From the NCBI RefSeq assembly GCF_001476895.1, contig NZ_LDTB01000010.1:124001-188000 (forward strand): a stretch of DNA of 64,000 nucleotides, in the 5' to 3' direction. The position numbers and the translations under genes were made by a program. Position 1 is the stretch's first letter; each line of letters opens with the position of its first letter. Shown piece after piece: positions 37,676 to 47,902 of the stretch. A model generated the notes under the pieces. The model was not told the DNA's origin. It saw only the letters and a list, made by a program, of their open reading frames with translations, and did not search any database. The DNA is from Sphingomonas endophytica (GTDB taxonomy: Bacteria; Pseudomonadota; Alphaproteobacteria; Sphingomonadales; Sphingomonadaceae).

Positions 37676-37854
37676 GCGGCGTGTGCCGTGCGCTCGCGGG
37701 CGACGATCTCGTTGAACGAGAGCGTCGGGCTGGCCTCGGCGAGCATCCCGATCTTCATCCAGAACTCCGCCTGCGAATTGATCGAGCGGCACATCACCGC
37801 ACTGGCACGACGCGCTTCCTCGTGCAGCCGCTCGTCGATCTTCACAATGCCCAC
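37672..37854 (-). CDS. ParD-like antitoxin family protein
   Basis: A 60-residue protein of the ParD-like family ([20 protein letters not shown], then [20 protein letters not shown]), predicted ribbon-helix-helix DNA binder. The GTG start at 37854 follows GGAGAA. No RelE/ParE-type toxin gene is next to it; instead its stop overlaps map. It may therefore act as a free regulator rather than half of a toxin-antitoxin pair. Confidence 0.75.
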   Translation of the reverse strand: MGIVKIDERLHEEARRASAVMCRSINSQAEFWMKIGMLAEASPTLSFNEIVARERTAHAA

Positions 37855-37976
37855 ACGGCTTCTCCACGACATTATCAACATACGAAACGTATATGGTTTG
37901 CACTGTCGATTGTCACGCCGCCGTCCTTGGCCTTCTATCCCGCCATCGAAGGAATGACCGGTCGCGAAGGGCACGA

Positions 37977-38008
37977 AAAAGGCCGCCCCGTTTCCGGAGC
38001 GGCCTCTT
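37977..38008 (-). terminator. Terminator of the alpha ribosomal operon
   Basis: On the minus strand, GAGGCCGCTCCG / CGGGGCGGCC with a GAAA loop is followed by TTTTT, just after the rplQ stop. The stem has one mismatch. This is a classic intrinsic terminator closing the ribosomal supercluster. Confidence 0.85.
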
Positions 38009-38028
38009 CACTCGGCGCTGGCGCCCGA

Positions 38029-38454
38029 TCAGGCGGCGGCGTCGAAATCCTCGTCGTCGTTCACGACCGGGCCCGAATCCTGGCCCTTGGCCGAGACGTC
38101 ACGATCGACGAACTCGATGATCGCCATCGGCGAGGCGTCCGACGCGCGGATGCCGGCCTTGATGATGCGGGTGTAGCCGCCGTTGCGGTCGGCATAGCGC
38201 TTGGCCAGCACGTCGAACAGCTTCACGAGCTGCGCGTCGTCCAGCAGCCGCGCGTGCGCCAGACGGCGGTTCGACAGGCCGCCCTTCTTGCCCAGCGTCA
38301 CCAGCTTCTCGATGTACGGGCGCAGTTCCTTCGCCTTGGCGACGGTCGTGGTGATCTGCTCATGCTTGATGAGCGCGGCCGACATGTTGCGGAACAGCGC
38401 GATGCGATGTGCCGAGGTACGCTGCAGCTTACGACCGCCTACACGATGGCGCAT
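38029..38454 (-). CDS. rplQ: 50S ribosomal protein L17
   Basis: Large-subunit protein; the last gene of the ribosomal supercluster. The 141-residue product starts [20 protein letters not shown], has the typical [20 protein letters not shown] and an acidic C-terminal tail ([15 protein letters not shown]) longer than the E. coli protein. A 258-bp spacer with hairpins separates it from rpoA. Confidence 0.97.
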   Translation of the reverse strand: MRHRVGGRKLQRTSAHRIALFRNMSAALIKHEQITTTVAKAKELRPYIEKLVTLGKKGGLSNRRLAHARLLDDAQLVKLFDVLAKRYADRNGGYTRIIKAGIRASDASPMAIIEFVDRDVSAKGQDSGPVVNDDEDFDAAA

Positions 38455-38540
38455 GATAGTCTTCCTTCTCGTTCGTCAGGGGGCCGTTTGACGGAAACCC
38501 CGGGACAGGTGGGGACGGCAGGCCCACCCGGATAACCGTC

Positions 38541-38635
38541 GCCCCTGCGAAGGCAGGGGCCCTTGTCTTGGTCGGCGTGCGGGACGCCGGTTGGTAGCAG
38601 AAGGTGACCGGGTGGCGACGCGGCGGAGCCGCGTC
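38541..38635. repeat. Two hairpins in the rpoA-rplQ spacer
   Basis: One is a REP-like palindrome (GCCCCTGC / GCAGGGGC, 38541-38560) of the same family as the one between hslV and hslU. The other is a perfect 8-bp stem (GACGCGGC / GCCGCGTC, 38617-38635) with a GGA loop. They fill the spacer 38455-38712, which holds no gene and could attenuate or process the transcript. Confidence 0.6.
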
Positions 38636-38712
38636 GTCGGTCGGGGCGGCTTGCCGTCCCGCCGGCCGGGCTTACGCCGTCTCGCGGATAGCTCGCGCCA
38701 TCCGCGTGCGGC

Positions 38713-39777
38713 TTAGCCCATAATCTCCTGCTCGAGCTTCTTGGCGACTTCCTCGATGTTCTCGGGCGGCCAGCCGGGGATTTCCATGCCCAGCCGCAGC
38801 CCCATCGAGGACAGCACTTCCTTGATCTCGTTGAGCGACTTGCGGCCGAAATTCGGCGTGCGCAGCATCTCGGCCTCGGTCTTGCCGACCAGATCGCCGA
38901 TGTAGATGATGTTGTCGTTCTTGAGACAGTTGGCCGAACGGACCGACAGTTCCAGCTCGTCGACCTTCTTGAGCAGGTAACGGTTGATCTGCGCGGTGTC
39001 GCTGGGCGCTTCGCCACCCGTCGCCGCCGGGGCCGCGACGCCGATCGGTGCCGAGCGCGTGACCGACGAGTCGTCGAAGTGGACGAACAGCGCCAGCTGG
39101 TCCTGAAGGATGCGTCCGGCATAGCCGACCGCGTCTTCCGGGGTCACGGTGCCGTCGGTCTCGATCGTCAGCGTCAGCTTGTCATAGTCCAGATCCTGCC
39201 CGACGCGGGTCGGATCGACCTTGTACGACACCTGGCGTACCGGCGAGTAGAGCGCGTCAACCGGGATCAGGCCGATCGGCGCATCCGCCGGACGGTTGTT
39301 CACCGCCGCGACATAGCCCTTGCCGACGTCGGCGGTCAGTTCCATGTTGAACGTCGCGCCGTCGTCGAGGTGGCAGATGACCAGATCGGGGTTCATCACC
39401 TCGATATCGCCCGACACCGCGATGTCGCCCGCCTTCACCTCGGCCGGACCGGTGGCGGACAGCTGGAGGCGCTTCGGGCCCTCGCCCTGCATCTTGAGCG
39501 CGATCTGCTTCACGTTCAGGACGATGTCGGTCACGTCCTCGCGAACGCCCGCCAGCGAGCTGAATTCGTGCAGCACGTTCTCGATCTTGATCGACGTCAC
39601 CGCCGCGCCTTGCAGCGACGACAGCAGCACGCGACGCAGCGCGTTGCCCAGCGTCAGGCCGAAGCCCCGCTCCAGCGGCTCGGCGATGAAGGTCGCCTTG
39701 CGCTTGCCGTCACCGCTCTTCTTCTCGAGCTGGTTGGGCTTCTTCAGTTCTTGCCAGTTCTTTGCGTTGACAGACAA
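38713..39777 (-). CDS. rpoA: RNA polymerase subunit alpha
   Basis: The 354-residue subunit has an N-terminal assembly domain ([35 protein letters not shown]) and the C-terminal DNA-binding domain ([32 protein letters not shown]). The start is TTG 39777 giving [15 protein letters not shown], with AGGGGA 8-13 nt upstream; the upstream ATG at 39810 is unlikely. rpsD is not between rpsK and rpoA, as usual in alphaproteobacteria. Confidence 0.96.
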   Translation of the reverse strand: MSVNAKNWQELKKPNQLEKKSGDGKRKATFIAEPLERGFGLTLGNALRRVLLSSLQGAAVTSIKIENVLHEFSSLAGVREDVTDIVLNVKQIALKMQGEGPKRLQLSATGPAEVKAGDIAVSGDIEVMNPDLVICHLDDGATFNMELTADVGKGYVAAVNNRPADAPIGLIPVDALYSPVRQVSYKVDPTRVGQDLDYDKLTLTIETDGTVTPEDAVGYAGRILQDQLALFVHFDDSSVTRSAPIGVAAPAATGGEAPSDTAQINRYLLKKVDELELSVRSANCLKNDNIIYIGDLVGKTEAEMLRTPNFGRKSLNEIKEVLSSMGLRLGMEIPGWPPENIEEVAKKLEQEIMG

Positions 39778-39871
39778 GCTCTCGTCCCCTGGGGTTGGGC
39801 TCCCCCGCACGAGCGGGAGCGCCGGAGTATAAGACGCGACCGCTCGTCAGCGGTCGCGCGAAGAAGAACGA

Positions 39872-40261
39872 TCAGACGCGACGACGCTTGGACGGACGCA
39901 CGCCGTTGTGCGGGATCGAGGTCACGTCGCGGATCGACGTGATCTGGAAACCGACCGCCTGCAGCGCGCGCAGCGCCGACTCGCGGCCCGATCCCGGACC
40001 CTTCACCTCGACCTCCAGCGTGCGGACGCCGTGCTCGGCGGCCTTCTTGCCCGCGTCCTCGGCCGCGACCTGCGCCGCGTACGGCGTCGACTTGCGGCTG
40101 CCCTTGAAGCCCATCATGCCGGCCGACGACCAGCTGATCGCATTGCCCTGCGCATCGGTGATGGTGATCATGGTGTTGTTGAAGCTGGCGTTCACGTGCG
40201 CGACGCCCGCGGTGATGTTCTTGCGCTCGCGCCGACGAATGCGCTGCGGTGCCTGTGCCAT
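39872..40261 (-). CDS. rpsK: 30S ribosomal protein S11
   Basis: Small-subunit platform protein. 129 residues with the diagnostic [19 protein letters not shown] and the C-terminus PSKRRRV preceded by TSIPHNGVR. It sits between rpsM and rpoA in the alpha operon order. Confidence 0.98.
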   Translation of the reverse strand: MAQAPQRIRRRERKNITAGVAHVNASFNNTMITITDAQGNAISWSSAGMMGFKGSRKSTPYAAQVAAEDAGKKAAEHGVRTLEVEVKGPGSGRESALRALQAVGFQITSIRDVTSIPHNGVRPSKRRRV

Positions 40262-40367
40262 ATGGTATTCCTGACCCTAGATTCCAGTACGGAGGGCGGC
40301 GGGCTGTCAGCCCCAAGCCTGCCTTCCGGCGGAGAAGATGACGAAAACAATCCCCCGGATTGTTTTC

Positions 40368-40736
40368 TTACTTCTTCTTGCCCGCGATCGGCTTCGCCTT
40401 GCCCTTGCGGGTGCGCGCGTTGGTGTGCGTGCGCTGACCGCGGACCGGCAGGCCCTTGCGGTGACGCAGGCCGCGATAGCAGGCCAGGTCCATCAGGCGC
40501 TTGATGTTCATCGCGGTCTCGCGGCGCAGATCGCCCTCGACCGTGTGATCGGCGTCGATCGTCTCGCGGATCTGCAGCACTTCCTGATCGCTCAGGTCCT
40601 GTACGCGGCGATCGGCGGCGATGTTCAGCTTCGTGGTGATCTCCAGCGCCTTGGCCGGACCGATGCCGTGGATATAGGTCAGCGCGATCAGAACGCGCTT
40701 GTTGGTCGGGATATTGACACCCGCGATACGTGCCAT
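40368..40736 (-). CDS. rpsM: 30S ribosomal protein S13
   Basis: Head protein of the small subunit that contacts tRNA and S19. 122 residues: [20 protein letters not shown], the HTH-like [12 protein letters not shown] and the basic tail [21 protein letters not shown]-type segment. First gene of the alpha operon, 182 bp downstream of a small membrane-protein gene. Confidence 0.98.
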   Translation of the reverse strand: MARIAGVNIPTNKRVLIALTYIHGIGPAKALEITTKLNIAADRRVQDLSDQEVLQIRETIDADHTVEGDLRRETAMNIKRLMDLACYRGLRHRKGLPVRGQRTHTNARTRKGKAKPIAGKKK

Positions 40737-40918
40737 GAACTTGTTCTCCTGTGCTCCACGGGATGCGGCATGGCTGCCACGCACCCCATCTCGTCGCATT
40801 GACCTCCCGCCTCGCCTTCTCCCCCTTGCCGGACGCAAGGAAACGGCGAGCACGAAGACATGCCGCCGGGAATCGGTGATATGGGAACGGAAGCCGTTAA
40901 GCGCGCCGCAACGCACTG

Positions 40919-41155
40919 TCAAGCGAGCGGTTCCTGCACCGCACGCCGAAGGATCGCCCAGCGCCGCAGCGCGACCACGAACCACGCCAGTTCGACCAAT
41001 CCGAACGGCCACGCCCCCTGAAGGAAACCATAGGCCGAGCCGAGCAGGCAACCGAGCGCGAACAGGAACGTCCACACCGGCGCGCGCTCCTCCAGCGCAT
41101 AGCAGACAAGCGTAAACGAAACCGCGAACAGGCCGAAGGCGTCGAGAGCGTTCAT
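40919..41155 (-). CDS. Small membrane protein inserted between adk and rpsM
   Basis: A 78-residue, very hydrophobic protein with about three helices ([48 protein letters not shown]) and a basic C-terminus. The start at 41155 gives [10 protein letters not shown]. No family is recognised with certainty. It lies inside the ribosomal supercluster in the adk-rpsM interval, so its promoter context is unusual. Confidence 0.6.
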   Translation of the reverse strand: MNALDAFGLFAVSFTLVCYALEERAPVWTFLFALGCLLGSAYGFLQGAWPFGLVELAWFVVALRRWAILRRAVQEPLA

Positions 41156-41420
41156 CCATGGGCTTGTGGCGGATGCGGCGGCCGTGGCCAAGACACGAAA
41201 GGGCCGGCGGAGGACAGGGAACCTCCGCCGGCCATCGACGCCCTTCGGGAGTTCAGGCGGCGATCTCGATGATCGTGTCACCGCTCGTGGGGCGTGAGCG
41301 GCGGTGGCGGCGACGGTTCGTCGCTGCCGACCGGATCGTCTCTACACCCGCGATCCCGACGATCGCGTGACGCCGTCATGAACTTTCGGTCATGTGGGAA
41401 AAGGCTAGGTACGAGCCTAC

Positions 41421-41527
41421 CGTCCCCCCGCCGCAAGCCGGGGTCCAGTCCGACGATGATGAAAGAGCGCAACCGTAGTCTTATGCGGACGGCGCGGAAC
41501 TGGACCCCGGCCTTCACCGGGGTGACG
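41421..41527. repeat. Paired REP-like elements in the 380-bp adk upstream gap
   Basis: Two opposed copies, CGTCCCCCCGCCGCAAGCCG...TCCAG (41421-41448) and CTGGACCCCGGCCTTCACCG...GTGACG (41500-41527), lie just after the adk stop. They could form a large hairpin that ends the spc-adk transcript. The rest of 41156-41535 holds no gene with a usable start; a small stem AGGCT/AGCCT occurs near 41402-41418. Confidence 0.7.
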
Positions 41528-41535
41528 CCAAGAGC

Positions 41536-42192
41536 TTACTTCGACGCCCGTGCGTCGAGGATCGCGGCGATCTGCGCCGTCACCGCGTCCATATCGGCCA
41601 TGCCATCGACCCGCGCGACCAGGCCACGCGCTTCGTAGATCGGGATGATCGGTGCCGTCTTGGCACGATATTCCGCCATCCGGGTCCGAACCGTCGCCTC
41701 GTTATCATCCGGGCGACGCTTGAACTCGTGCGCGCCGCAGACGTCGCAGGTGTCGGCGACCTTCGGCCGCTTGAACGTGTCGTGATAGCCCGCGCCGCAA
41801 TTGCCGCAGGTGAAGCGCCCGACGATTCGCTCGACCAGCGCATCCTCGTTCACGTCGAGCTCGATCACCGCATCGAGCCGCTGCCCGCGCTCGGCAAGCA
41901 AGCCATCGAGCGACTCGGCCTGCGCAGCCGTGCGCGGATAGCCGTCGAAGATCGCACCGTTGCCAGTACCCGCATCAAGCCGCTCGCCGATCAGGGCCGA
42001 GACGATCGCGTCCGACACCAGCTCGCCGGCTTCCATCACCGCCTTGGCCTGAAGCCCGACCGGAGTGCCGGCCTTGACCGCCGCGCGCAGCATGTCGCCG
42101 GTGGAAAGCTGCGCCATGCCGCGCTGCTCGACCAGACGCTGCGCCTGGGTGCCCTTGCCCGCCCCCGGCGGCCCCAGCAGAATGATGTTCAC
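41536..42192 (-). CDS. adk: Adenylate kinase
   Basis: Interconverts ATP + AMP and 2 ADP. The 218-residue product has the P-loop GPPGAGKGT (residues 7-15) and FDGYPRTAAQ. The LID carries four Cys in zinc-finger arrangement (C129-X2-C132 and C149-X2-C152), the metal-binding long form. It follows secY, as in many bacteria. Confidence 0.97.
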   Translation of the reverse strand: MNIILLGPPGAGKGTQAQRLVEQRGMAQLSTGDMLRAAVKAGTPVGLQAKAVMEAGELVSDAIVSALIGERLDAGTGNGAIFDGYPRTAAQAESLDGLLAERGQRLDAVIELDVNEDALVERIVGRFTCGNCGAGYHDTFKRPKVADTCDVCGAHEFKRRPDDNEATVRTRMAEYRAKTAPIIPIYEARGLVARVDGMADMDAVTAQIAAILDARASK

Positions 42193-42235
42193 TGAACGCC
42201 TCCCTTGTCGCCCGTCCCTGTGCGGGCGTTCCTGC

Positions 42236-43582
42236 TTAGCGACGCCGCGCGCCCTTCAGCTTCGACTTCTTGATGAGATCGCCATACTGGTGCGCCAGCA
42301 GGTGCGACTGGATCTGCGTCACCGTGTCCATCGTCACGTTGACGACGATCAACAGGCTGGTCCCGCCCAGGTAGAAAGGTATCGACAGCGCCGACACCAG
42401 ATATTCCGGCACCACGCAGATGAAGGTCAGATACGCCGCCCCGATCACGGTGATGCGCGTCAACACGTAATCGAAGTAGTTCTCGGTGTTCTTGCCCGGG
42501 CGGATGCCGGGGATGAACCCGCCATAACGCTTCAGATTCTCCGCCGTCTCTTCCGGGTTGAACACCACCGCGGTGTAGAAGAACGAGAAGAAGATGATGC
42601 CCGCGGCATAGAGCGCCATATAGATCGGCGAGCCGTGCTGCAGATACTGGTTCAGCCCGATCAGGATGTCGCCGAAGCGGCTCTCCCCCGCGACGCGGTT
42701 GCCCGCGAACTGCGTGATCGTCAGCGGCAGCAACAGCAGCGACGAAGCGAAGATCGGAGGGATCACGCCGGCGGTGTTGATCTTCAGCGGCAAATGGCTG
42801 CGATCGGCCTGCATCCCGCGCTGCGTCTGGCGCTTGGGATACTGGATCAGGATCCGCCGCTGTGCACGCTCCATGAAGCAGATCAGCAGGATCAGCCCGA
42901 CGACGACGAGCACGATCGCGACGATCGACACCGCGCTGGTCGTGCCCGAACGGCCGCCCTCGAGCAGGTTGAGCAACGTCGTCGGCAGATGCGCGACGAT
43001 GCCCGCCATGATGATGAGGCTGACACCGTTGCCGATACCGCGGCTGGTGATCTGCTCGCCCAGCCACATCAGGAACATCGTGCCGCCGATCAGCGAGATG
43101 ACCGCGCCGACGCGGAACAGCATCCCCGGCTCGATCACCGCACCGCCGGCCTCCAGGCCGCGCGCGATGAAATAGCCCTGCACGGCGGTCAGCGCGACCG
43201 TGCCGTAGCGGGTATACTGGTTCAGGCGCTTGCGCCCCGATTCGCCGTCCTTCTTGATCGCGGCGAGCTGCGGGCTGAGCGAGGTCGCGAGCTGCACGAC
43301 GATCGACGCCGTGATGTACGGCATCACGCCCAATGCGATCAGCGACGCGCGCGACAGCGAGCCGCCCGAGAAGGTGTTGAAGAAGTCGAGAACGCCGCCC
43401 TTCATCCGCTCGGCCAGCACGCCGAGCTGCGTCGGGTCAATTCCCGGCAGCGGCACGTAGCTGAGCAGCCGGAAGACGATCAGCGCGCCGATCGTGAACC
43501 ACAACCGCTTCTTGAGGTCGGTAGCCTGCGAAAACTTCGCGAGGCTGATGCTCTGCGCCATCTGGTCGGCTGCGGATGCCAT
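42236..43582 (-). CDS. secY: Sec translocon channel SecY
   Basis: Channel subunit of the inner-membrane Sec translocase. 448 residues, ten transmembrane segments, with plug region and loops including GIDPTQLGVLAERM and the C-terminal RPGKNTENYFDYVL. The last ~10 residues are basic (LKGARRR). It lies 221 bp after rplO and just before adk, closing the spc operon. Confidence 0.98.
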   Translation of the reverse strand: MASAADQMAQSISLAKFSQATDLKKRLWFTIGALIVFRLLSYVPLPGIDPTQLGVLAERMKGGVLDFFNTFSGGSLSRASLIALGVMPYITASIVVQLATSLSPQLAAIKKDGESGRKRLNQYTRYGTVALTAVQGYFIARGLEAGGAVIEPGMLFRVGAVISLIGGTMFLMWLGEQITSRGIGNGVSLIIMAGIVAHLPTTLLNLLEGGRSGTTSAVSIVAIVLVVVGLILLICFMERAQRRILIQYPKRQTQRGMQADRSHLPLKINTAGVIPPIFASSLLLLPLTITQFAGNRVAGESRFGDILIGLNQYLQHGSPIYMALYAAGIIFFSFFYTAVVFNPEETAENLKRYGGFIPGIRPGKNTENYFDYVLTRITVIGAAYLTFICVVPEYLVSALSIPFYLGGTSLLIVVNVTMDTVTQIQSHLLAHQYGDLIKKSKLKGARRR

Positions 43583-43803
43583 CGTATCGGTGTATCCTGG
43601 AAACGAAAAACGGCGGGATGCGTTTGCCCCGCCCCGCCGCTCATATAGGCGCTTGGTGCGCCTTGTCTAACCCGGTCGGGGGCGAACGGTCGGAAAGCCG
43701 GGTCGCGAACCGTCGGGGCGAGCGCCAAACGCCCGGGCACCCGCACACGGCCCGAAAACGAGAAAGGGGCGCGGACCTTGCCCGCACCCCCTTCGAATCG
43801 GCG

Positions 43804-44325
43804 TTACGCCTGCTTGCGCGCGGCCTGCGCGGTGCGGTGCTTGGCCTTCGCCTTCTCCGCCGCCGGCACGATCTCCGGCACGGTGACCGAGCCCCCCGCC
43901 TTCTCGACCGCCTCGCGCGCCGAGGCCGAGACGCCCGCGACCGTGAAGTTCAGCTTGGCCGAATACTCGCCCTTGGCGAGCAGACGGACGCCGTCCTTGC
44001 CGCCACGGGCCAGGCCGGCGGCCTTCAGCGCCGCATGATCGATGTCGGTGCCGGTCAGCTTGCCCGAATCGATCGCCTTCTGGATCGCGCCCAGGTTCAC
44101 CTCGGCATAATCCTTGGCGAAGATGTTGTTGAAGCCGCGCTTCGGCAGACGCATGTGGAGCGGCATCTGGCCGCCCTCGAAGCCGGCGATCGACACGCCT
44201 TCGCGGCTCTTCTGACCCTTGACGCCGCGACCACCGGTCTTGCCCTTGCCCGAGCCGATGCCGCGACCGACGCGGATCTTGCGGTGGCGGGCGCCCTGGT
44301 TGTCGCTGAGTTCGTTGAGCTTCAT
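43804..44325 (-). CDS. rplO: 50S ribosomal protein L15
   Basis: 173 residues: [20 protein letters not shown] followed by the Gly/Lys-rich [20 protein letters not shown] segment and [16 protein letters not shown]. The C-terminus has an Ala/Lys-rich extension ([18 protein letters not shown]) longer than in E. coli. The start at 44325 was preferred to a Met 3 codons upstream. Confidence 0.97.
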   Translation of the reverse strand: MKLNELSDNQGARHRKIRVGRGIGSGKGKTGGRGVKGQKSREGVSIAGFEGGQMPLHMRLPKRGFNNIFAKDYAEVNLGAIQKAIDSGKLTGTDIDHAALKAAGLARGGKDGVRLLAKGEYSAKLNFTVAGVSASAREAVEKAGGSVTVPEIVPAAEKAKAKHRTAQAARKQA

Positions 44326-44435
44326 GATATGCACTCGCTTTCGCTTTTTTCGCGCTGAGAAAAGATCGGGGAAATAAGGAAGGGGGCCGATTAGCCCCCT
44401 TGCCTCATTTTGTCACCAGTGAAGTGATGAAGGGC

Positions 44436-44615
44436 TCAGCCCTCCAGCACCTCGACCATGTGCTGCACCTTGCGGATCATGCCGCGGACCGACTCAGTAT
44501 CCTCGAGTTCGGACACCTTGTGCATCTTGTTCAGGCCCAGCCCGACGAGGGTCGCGCGCTGGTCCTTGGTGCGCCGGATCGGCGATCCGGTCTGCTTCAC
44601 CTTGATGGTCGCCAT
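44436..44615 (-). CDS. rpmD: 50S ribosomal protein L30
   Basis: A 59-residue protein reading [20 protein letters not shown], ending [11 protein letters not shown]. The motif [20 protein letters not shown] is diagnostic for L30. It sits between rpsE and rplO in the normal spc order. Confidence 0.96.
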   Translation of the reverse strand: MATIKVKQTGSPIRRTKDQRATLVGLGLNKMHKVSELEDTESVRGMIRKVQHMVEVLEG

Positions 44616-44621
44616 GTCGCC

Positions 44622-45389
44622 TTACTCCACCACGGCCGCGGCTTCCGCCTCGGCAGTCTGCGCATCGGCACCGTGGGCGCGGCCCAGCAGGTCGGCGATC
44701 TTCTTGCCGCGACGCTGTGCCACCGCCTTCGGCGAGGTCTGGTTGCCCAGCGCCTCGAACGTCGCGCGGATCATGTTGTAGGGGTTCGACGTACCGACCG
44801 ACTTGGTCACCACGTCGTGAACGCCCAGGCTCTCGAAGACGGCCCGCATCGGGCCACCCGCGATGATCCCGGTGCCCTGCGGCGCCGACCGGACGGTGAC
44901 GCGGCCGGCGCCGAAGTGACCGTTGCCGTCATGGTGCAGCGTGCGGCCTTCCTTGAGCGGCACGCGCATCATCTTCTTCTTGGCGGCGGCGGTCGCCTTG
45001 GAGATCGCCTCCGGCACTTCGCGCGCCTTGCCATGACCGAAACCGACGCGGCCCTTGCCGTCGCCCACCACGACCAGCGCCGCGAAGCCGAAGCGCTTGC
45101 CGCCCTTCACCGTCTTCGAGACGCGGTTGATGTGGACCAGCTTCTCGATCAGCTCTTCGCCGCCGTCGTCCTGGCCACCGCGACGGTCGTCACGACGACC
45201 GCCACGGCCGTCACGACCGCCGCCACGATTGCCACCGGGGCCGCCGCGACCGCCACCCGGACCGCCGCGACCACGGCCGCCGCGCGCACCGCGCTCACCG
45301 CCCTGATGACCGCCGGCGTTGCCGTCCTGCGGCGCCGCTGCGGCCTCGTTCTCCACAGCCTGCGGCTGCTGGTTGTTCTCGTCAGCCAT
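44622..45389 (-). CDS. rpsE: 30S ribosomal protein S5 with Arg/Gly-rich N-terminal extension
   Basis: Small-subunit protein at the mRNA entry site, important for accuracy. The core (about residues 79-240) is normal ([47 protein letters not shown]). It is preceded by about 78 extra residues, of which residues 30-72 are RGG/GGR-like low complexity ([16 protein letters not shown]). Total length is 255 against about 166 in E. coli. The extension is in frame with a normal ATG and good composition, so it looks real. Confidence 0.97.
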   Translation of the reverse strand: MADENNQQPQAVENEAAAAPQDGNAGGHQGGERGARGGRGRGGPGGGRGGPGGNRGGGRDGRGGRRDDRRGGQDDGGEELIEKLVHINRVSKTVKGGKRFGFAALVVVGDGKGRVGFGHGKAREVPEAISKATAAAKKKMMRVPLKEGRTLHHDGNGHFGAGRVTVRSAPQGTGIIAGGPMRAVFESLGVHDVVTKSVGTSNPYNMIRATFEALGNQTSPKAVAQRRGKKIADLLGRAHGADAQTAEAEAAAVVE

Positions 45390-45392
45390 CTC

Positions 45393-45743
45393 TTAGAACT
45401 CCAGTCCGGCTTCGCGCGCCGCCTCGGCCAGCGCCTTCACGCGGCCGTGGAAAAGGAAGCCGCCACGATCGAAGACGACCTGCGTGACACCGGCGGCCTT
45501 GGCGGCCTCCGCCACGCGCTTGCCGACGGCGGCAGCCGCCTCGGCATTGGCGGTCTTGCCCTCGTGCCCGGCCAGCGTCGACGCCGAGGCCACGGTGCGG
45601 CCCTGCGCGTCGTCGATGACCTGCGCATAGATGTGCTTGCCCGAGCGATGCACGGACAGGCGCGGACGGGTGCCGGCACGCGCACGCAGCGCGGTGCGGT
45701 TGCGGCGACGCCGCTTCTCGAAAAGCGAAAGACCCTTGGTCAC
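45393..45743 (-). CDS. rplR: 50S ribosomal protein L18
   Basis: 5S rRNA-binding protein of the large subunit. 116 residues: [37 protein letters not shown] and the C-terminal [20 protein letters not shown]. It overlaps rplF by 4 nt. Confidence 0.97.
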   Translation of the reverse strand: MTKGLSLFEKRRRRNRTALRARAGTRPRLSVHRSGKHIYAQVIDDAQGRTVASASTLAGHEGKTANAEAAAAVGKRVAEAAKAAGVTQVVFDRGGFLFHGRVKALAEAAREAGLEF

Positions 45744-46273
45744 TTCTTCTTCCCTTCCTTGCGGAAGATGAACTCGCCCGCGTACTTGATACCCTTGCCC
45801 TTGTACGGCTCGGGCTTGCGCCAGCGGCGGATCTCGGCGGCCAGCTGGCCAACGCGCTGCTTGTCCGCACCGCTGATCTCGACGGTGGTGGCGTCCGGGG
45901 TCTTCACCTCGATGCCTTCCGGCACGTCGATGTTGACATCGTGGCTGTAGCCGAGCTGCAGCTTCAGGGTCTTGCCCTGGGCCGCCGCACGATAGCCGAC
46001 GCCGGTGATGAGCAGCTTCTTGCTGAAGCCTTCGGTCACGCCGGTCACCAGGTTCTGCACCAGCGTACGCTGCATGCCCCAGAAGGCACGGGCGCGCTTG
46101 GTGTCGTTCGCCGGCTGCACGCCGATCGAATCCGACTGGACGTCATAGGTGATGAGGTCCGACAGCGGCATCGACAGGGTGCCCTTGGGGCCCTTGACCG
46201 ACAGCTCGTTGCCGTTGCGGGTCGCGGTCACGCCCGACGGAATGGCGACCGCCTTCTTGCCGATACGGCTCAT
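45740..46273 (-). CDS. rplF: 50S ribosomal protein L6
   Basis: 177 residues: [20 protein letters not shown], then [20 protein letters not shown] and the C-terminal [20 protein letters not shown] typical of L6. It overlaps rpsH by 1 nt and rplR by 4 nt. Confidence 0.98.
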   Translation of the reverse strand: MSRIGKKAVAIPSGVTATRNGNELSVKGPKGTLSMPLSDLITYDVQSDSIGVQPANDTKRARAFWGMQRTLVQNLVTGVTEGFSKKLLITGVGYRAAAQGKTLKLQLGYSHDVNIDVPEGIEVKTPDATTVEISGADKQRVGQLAAEIRRWRKPEPYKGKGIKYAGEFIFRKEGKKK

Positions 46274-46668
46274 CAGAACACCTCCGCCAGCACTTCGCCA
46301 CCGACGTTCTGCTCGCGCGCTTCCGCGTCGGACAGCACGCCGCGCGGCGTCGAGACGATGGTGATGCCCAGGCCGTTCATCACGCGCGGCAGGTCCTGCG
46401 ACCCGCTGTAGATGCGGCGGCCGGGCTTGGAGACGCGCGCGACATGCTTGATCGCGGGCTGGCCCTCGAAATACTTCAGCTCGATGCGCACGCCGGCGGC
46501 GGGGCCCATCTGCTCCTCGGAATAGCCACGGATGTAGCCTTCGCGCTGGAGCACGTCGAGCACACGAACGCGCAGCTTCGACGACGGCGAAAGGACGCTG
46601 TCCTTGCGCGCGCGCTGGCCGTTGCGGATACGGGTGAGCAGGTCACCCAGGGGATCGGTCACTGCCAT
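46273..46668 (-). CDS. rpsH: 30S ribosomal protein S8
   Basis: 131 residues: [20 protein letters not shown], and the C-terminal [20 protein letters not shown] that binds 16S rRNA. In E. coli S8 also represses spc translation; no test of that is possible here. Normal position after rpsN. Confidence 0.98.
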   Translation of the reverse strand: MAVTDPLGDLLTRIRNGQRARKDSVLSPSSKLRVRVLDVLQREGYIRGYSEEQMGPAAGVRIELKYFEGQPAIKHVARVSKPGRRIYSGSQDLPRVMNGLGITIVSTPRGVLSDAEAREQNVGGEVLAEVF

Positions 46669-46677
46669 CTTACGTCC

Positions 46678-46983
46678 TTACCAGCTCGACTTGGTGAGAC
46701 CCGGGATCAGGCCCTTGTTGGCCAGATCGCGCAGCATCACACGGGCAAGCCCGAACTTGCGGTAATACGCACGCGGACGACCGGTCAGCGCGCAGCGGTT
46801 GCGGATACGCGTGGGGTTCGCGTTGCGCGGCAGCTCGGCCATCTTCAGGCGCGCGATGAGACGCTCGGTCTCGTCGAGCGACTGGTCGTTGGCCTGCGCC
46901 TTCAGCTTCGCCAGCTTGGGCGCATATTGCGCCACCAGCTTCTTGCGACGCTCGTTCTTGTTCACGGAACTCAGTTTCGCCAT
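46678..46983 (-). CDS. rpsN: 30S ribosomal protein S14
   Basis: 101 residues, the long form without the zinc Cys-x-x-Cys pairs (only one Cys, in [18 protein letters not shown]). It begins [20 protein letters not shown] and ends [11 protein letters not shown]. Normal spc position between rplE and rpsH. Confidence 0.98.
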   Translation of the reverse strand: MAKLSSVNKNERRKKLVAQYAPKLAKLKAQANDQSLDETERLIARLKMAELPRNANPTRIRNRCALTGRPRAYYRKFGLARVMLRDLANKGLIPGLTKSSW

Positions 46984-47001
46984 GGACTTAAGCTCTCTTT
47001 G

Positions 47002-47592
47002 TTACGCAGCCTGACGCGGCGCGTCGGCCGTCGCCTCTTCCTGCGGGAACGGGAAGCCGAACAGACGGAGCAGCTCGCGCGCCTCGTCATCGGTCTTCGC
47101 GGTCGTGGTCACGATCACGTCCATGCCGCGCACCTTGTCGATGCGGTCATAGTTGATCTCCGGAAACACGATCTGCTCCTTGATGCCGCAGGCATAATTG
47201 CCGCGGCCGTCGAAGCTCTTCGGGTTCAGCCCGCGGAAGTCGCGGACGCGCGGGAGCGCGATGGTGATGAAGCGGTCGAGGAACTCGTACATGCGCTCGC
47301 GACGCAGCGTCACCTTGACGCCGATCGGCATGCCCTCACGCAGCTTGAACTGCGCGATCGACTTCTTCGCCTTGGTGATCACCGGCTTCTGGCCCGCGAT
47401 CAGCTCCATTTCCGACGCGGCCTGGTCGACGCGCTTCTTGTCCTGCGTCGCTTCGCCCACGCCCATGTTGAGCACGATCTTCTCGATGCGCGGGATCTCC
47501 AGCGCATTCTTGTAACCGAACTTCTCGGTCATCGCCGCGACGATGCGATCGTCATAGATCGCCTTCATGCGGGGCTTGTAGGCGTCAGCCAT
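47002..47592 (-). CDS. rplE: 50S ribosomal protein L5
   Basis: 5S rRNA-binding protein contacting P-site tRNA. 196 residues: [53 protein letters not shown]. The C-terminus carries an extra Ala/Glu-rich tail ([12 protein letters not shown]). It overlaps rplX by 8 nt. The start at 47592 was chosen by homology. Confidence 0.97.
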   Translation of the reverse strand: MADAYKPRMKAIYDDRIVAAMTEKFGYKNALEIPRIEKIVLNMGVGEATQDKKRVDQAASEMELIAGQKPVITKAKKSIAQFKLREGMPIGVKVTLRRERMYEFLDRFITIALPRVRDFRGLNPKSFDGRGNYACGIKEQIVFPEINYDRIDKVRGMDVIVTTTAKTDDEARELLRLFGFPFPQEEATADAPRQAA

Positions 47593-47902
47593 CGATCTTC
47601 TCCCCGGTCTTGACGGCCACGCGGACCTTCTTGCCATCCTGCGTCTCGAAACGGACGCGGGTCGGCTTGCCGTCGGCGGTGACATGCGCCACCTTCGAGA
47701 TGTGCAGCGGCGCCTCGATGCGCTCGAGACCGCCCTGCGGGTTCGCCTGGCTGGGCTTGCGGTGACGGGTCGCGACGTTCACGCCGCCCACGATCACCTT
47801 GCCGTCGCGCGGCATCGACTGCGTGACGGTGCCGGTCTTGCCCTTGTCCTTGCCGGACAGGACGATGACCTGATCGCCCTTCTTGATCTTCGCAGCGGCC
47901 AT
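47585..47902 (-). CDS. rplX: 50S ribosomal protein L24
   Basis: Assembly-initiating large-subunit protein with a KOW domain ([20 protein letters not shown]). 105 residues. It overlaps rplN (TAATG) and rplE; normal spc order. Confidence 0.97.
   Translation of the reverse strand: MAAAKIKKGDQVIVLSGKDKGKTGTVTQSMPRDGKVIVGGVNVATRHRKPSQANPQGGLERIEAPLHISKVAHVTADGKPTRVRFETQDGKKVRVAVKTGEKIDG

Noticed and set aside
41278-41517. Open frame with DPGLRRGDG-like peptide after adk
   Set aside because: The peptide arises from translating REP elements; no usable start or conserved product.
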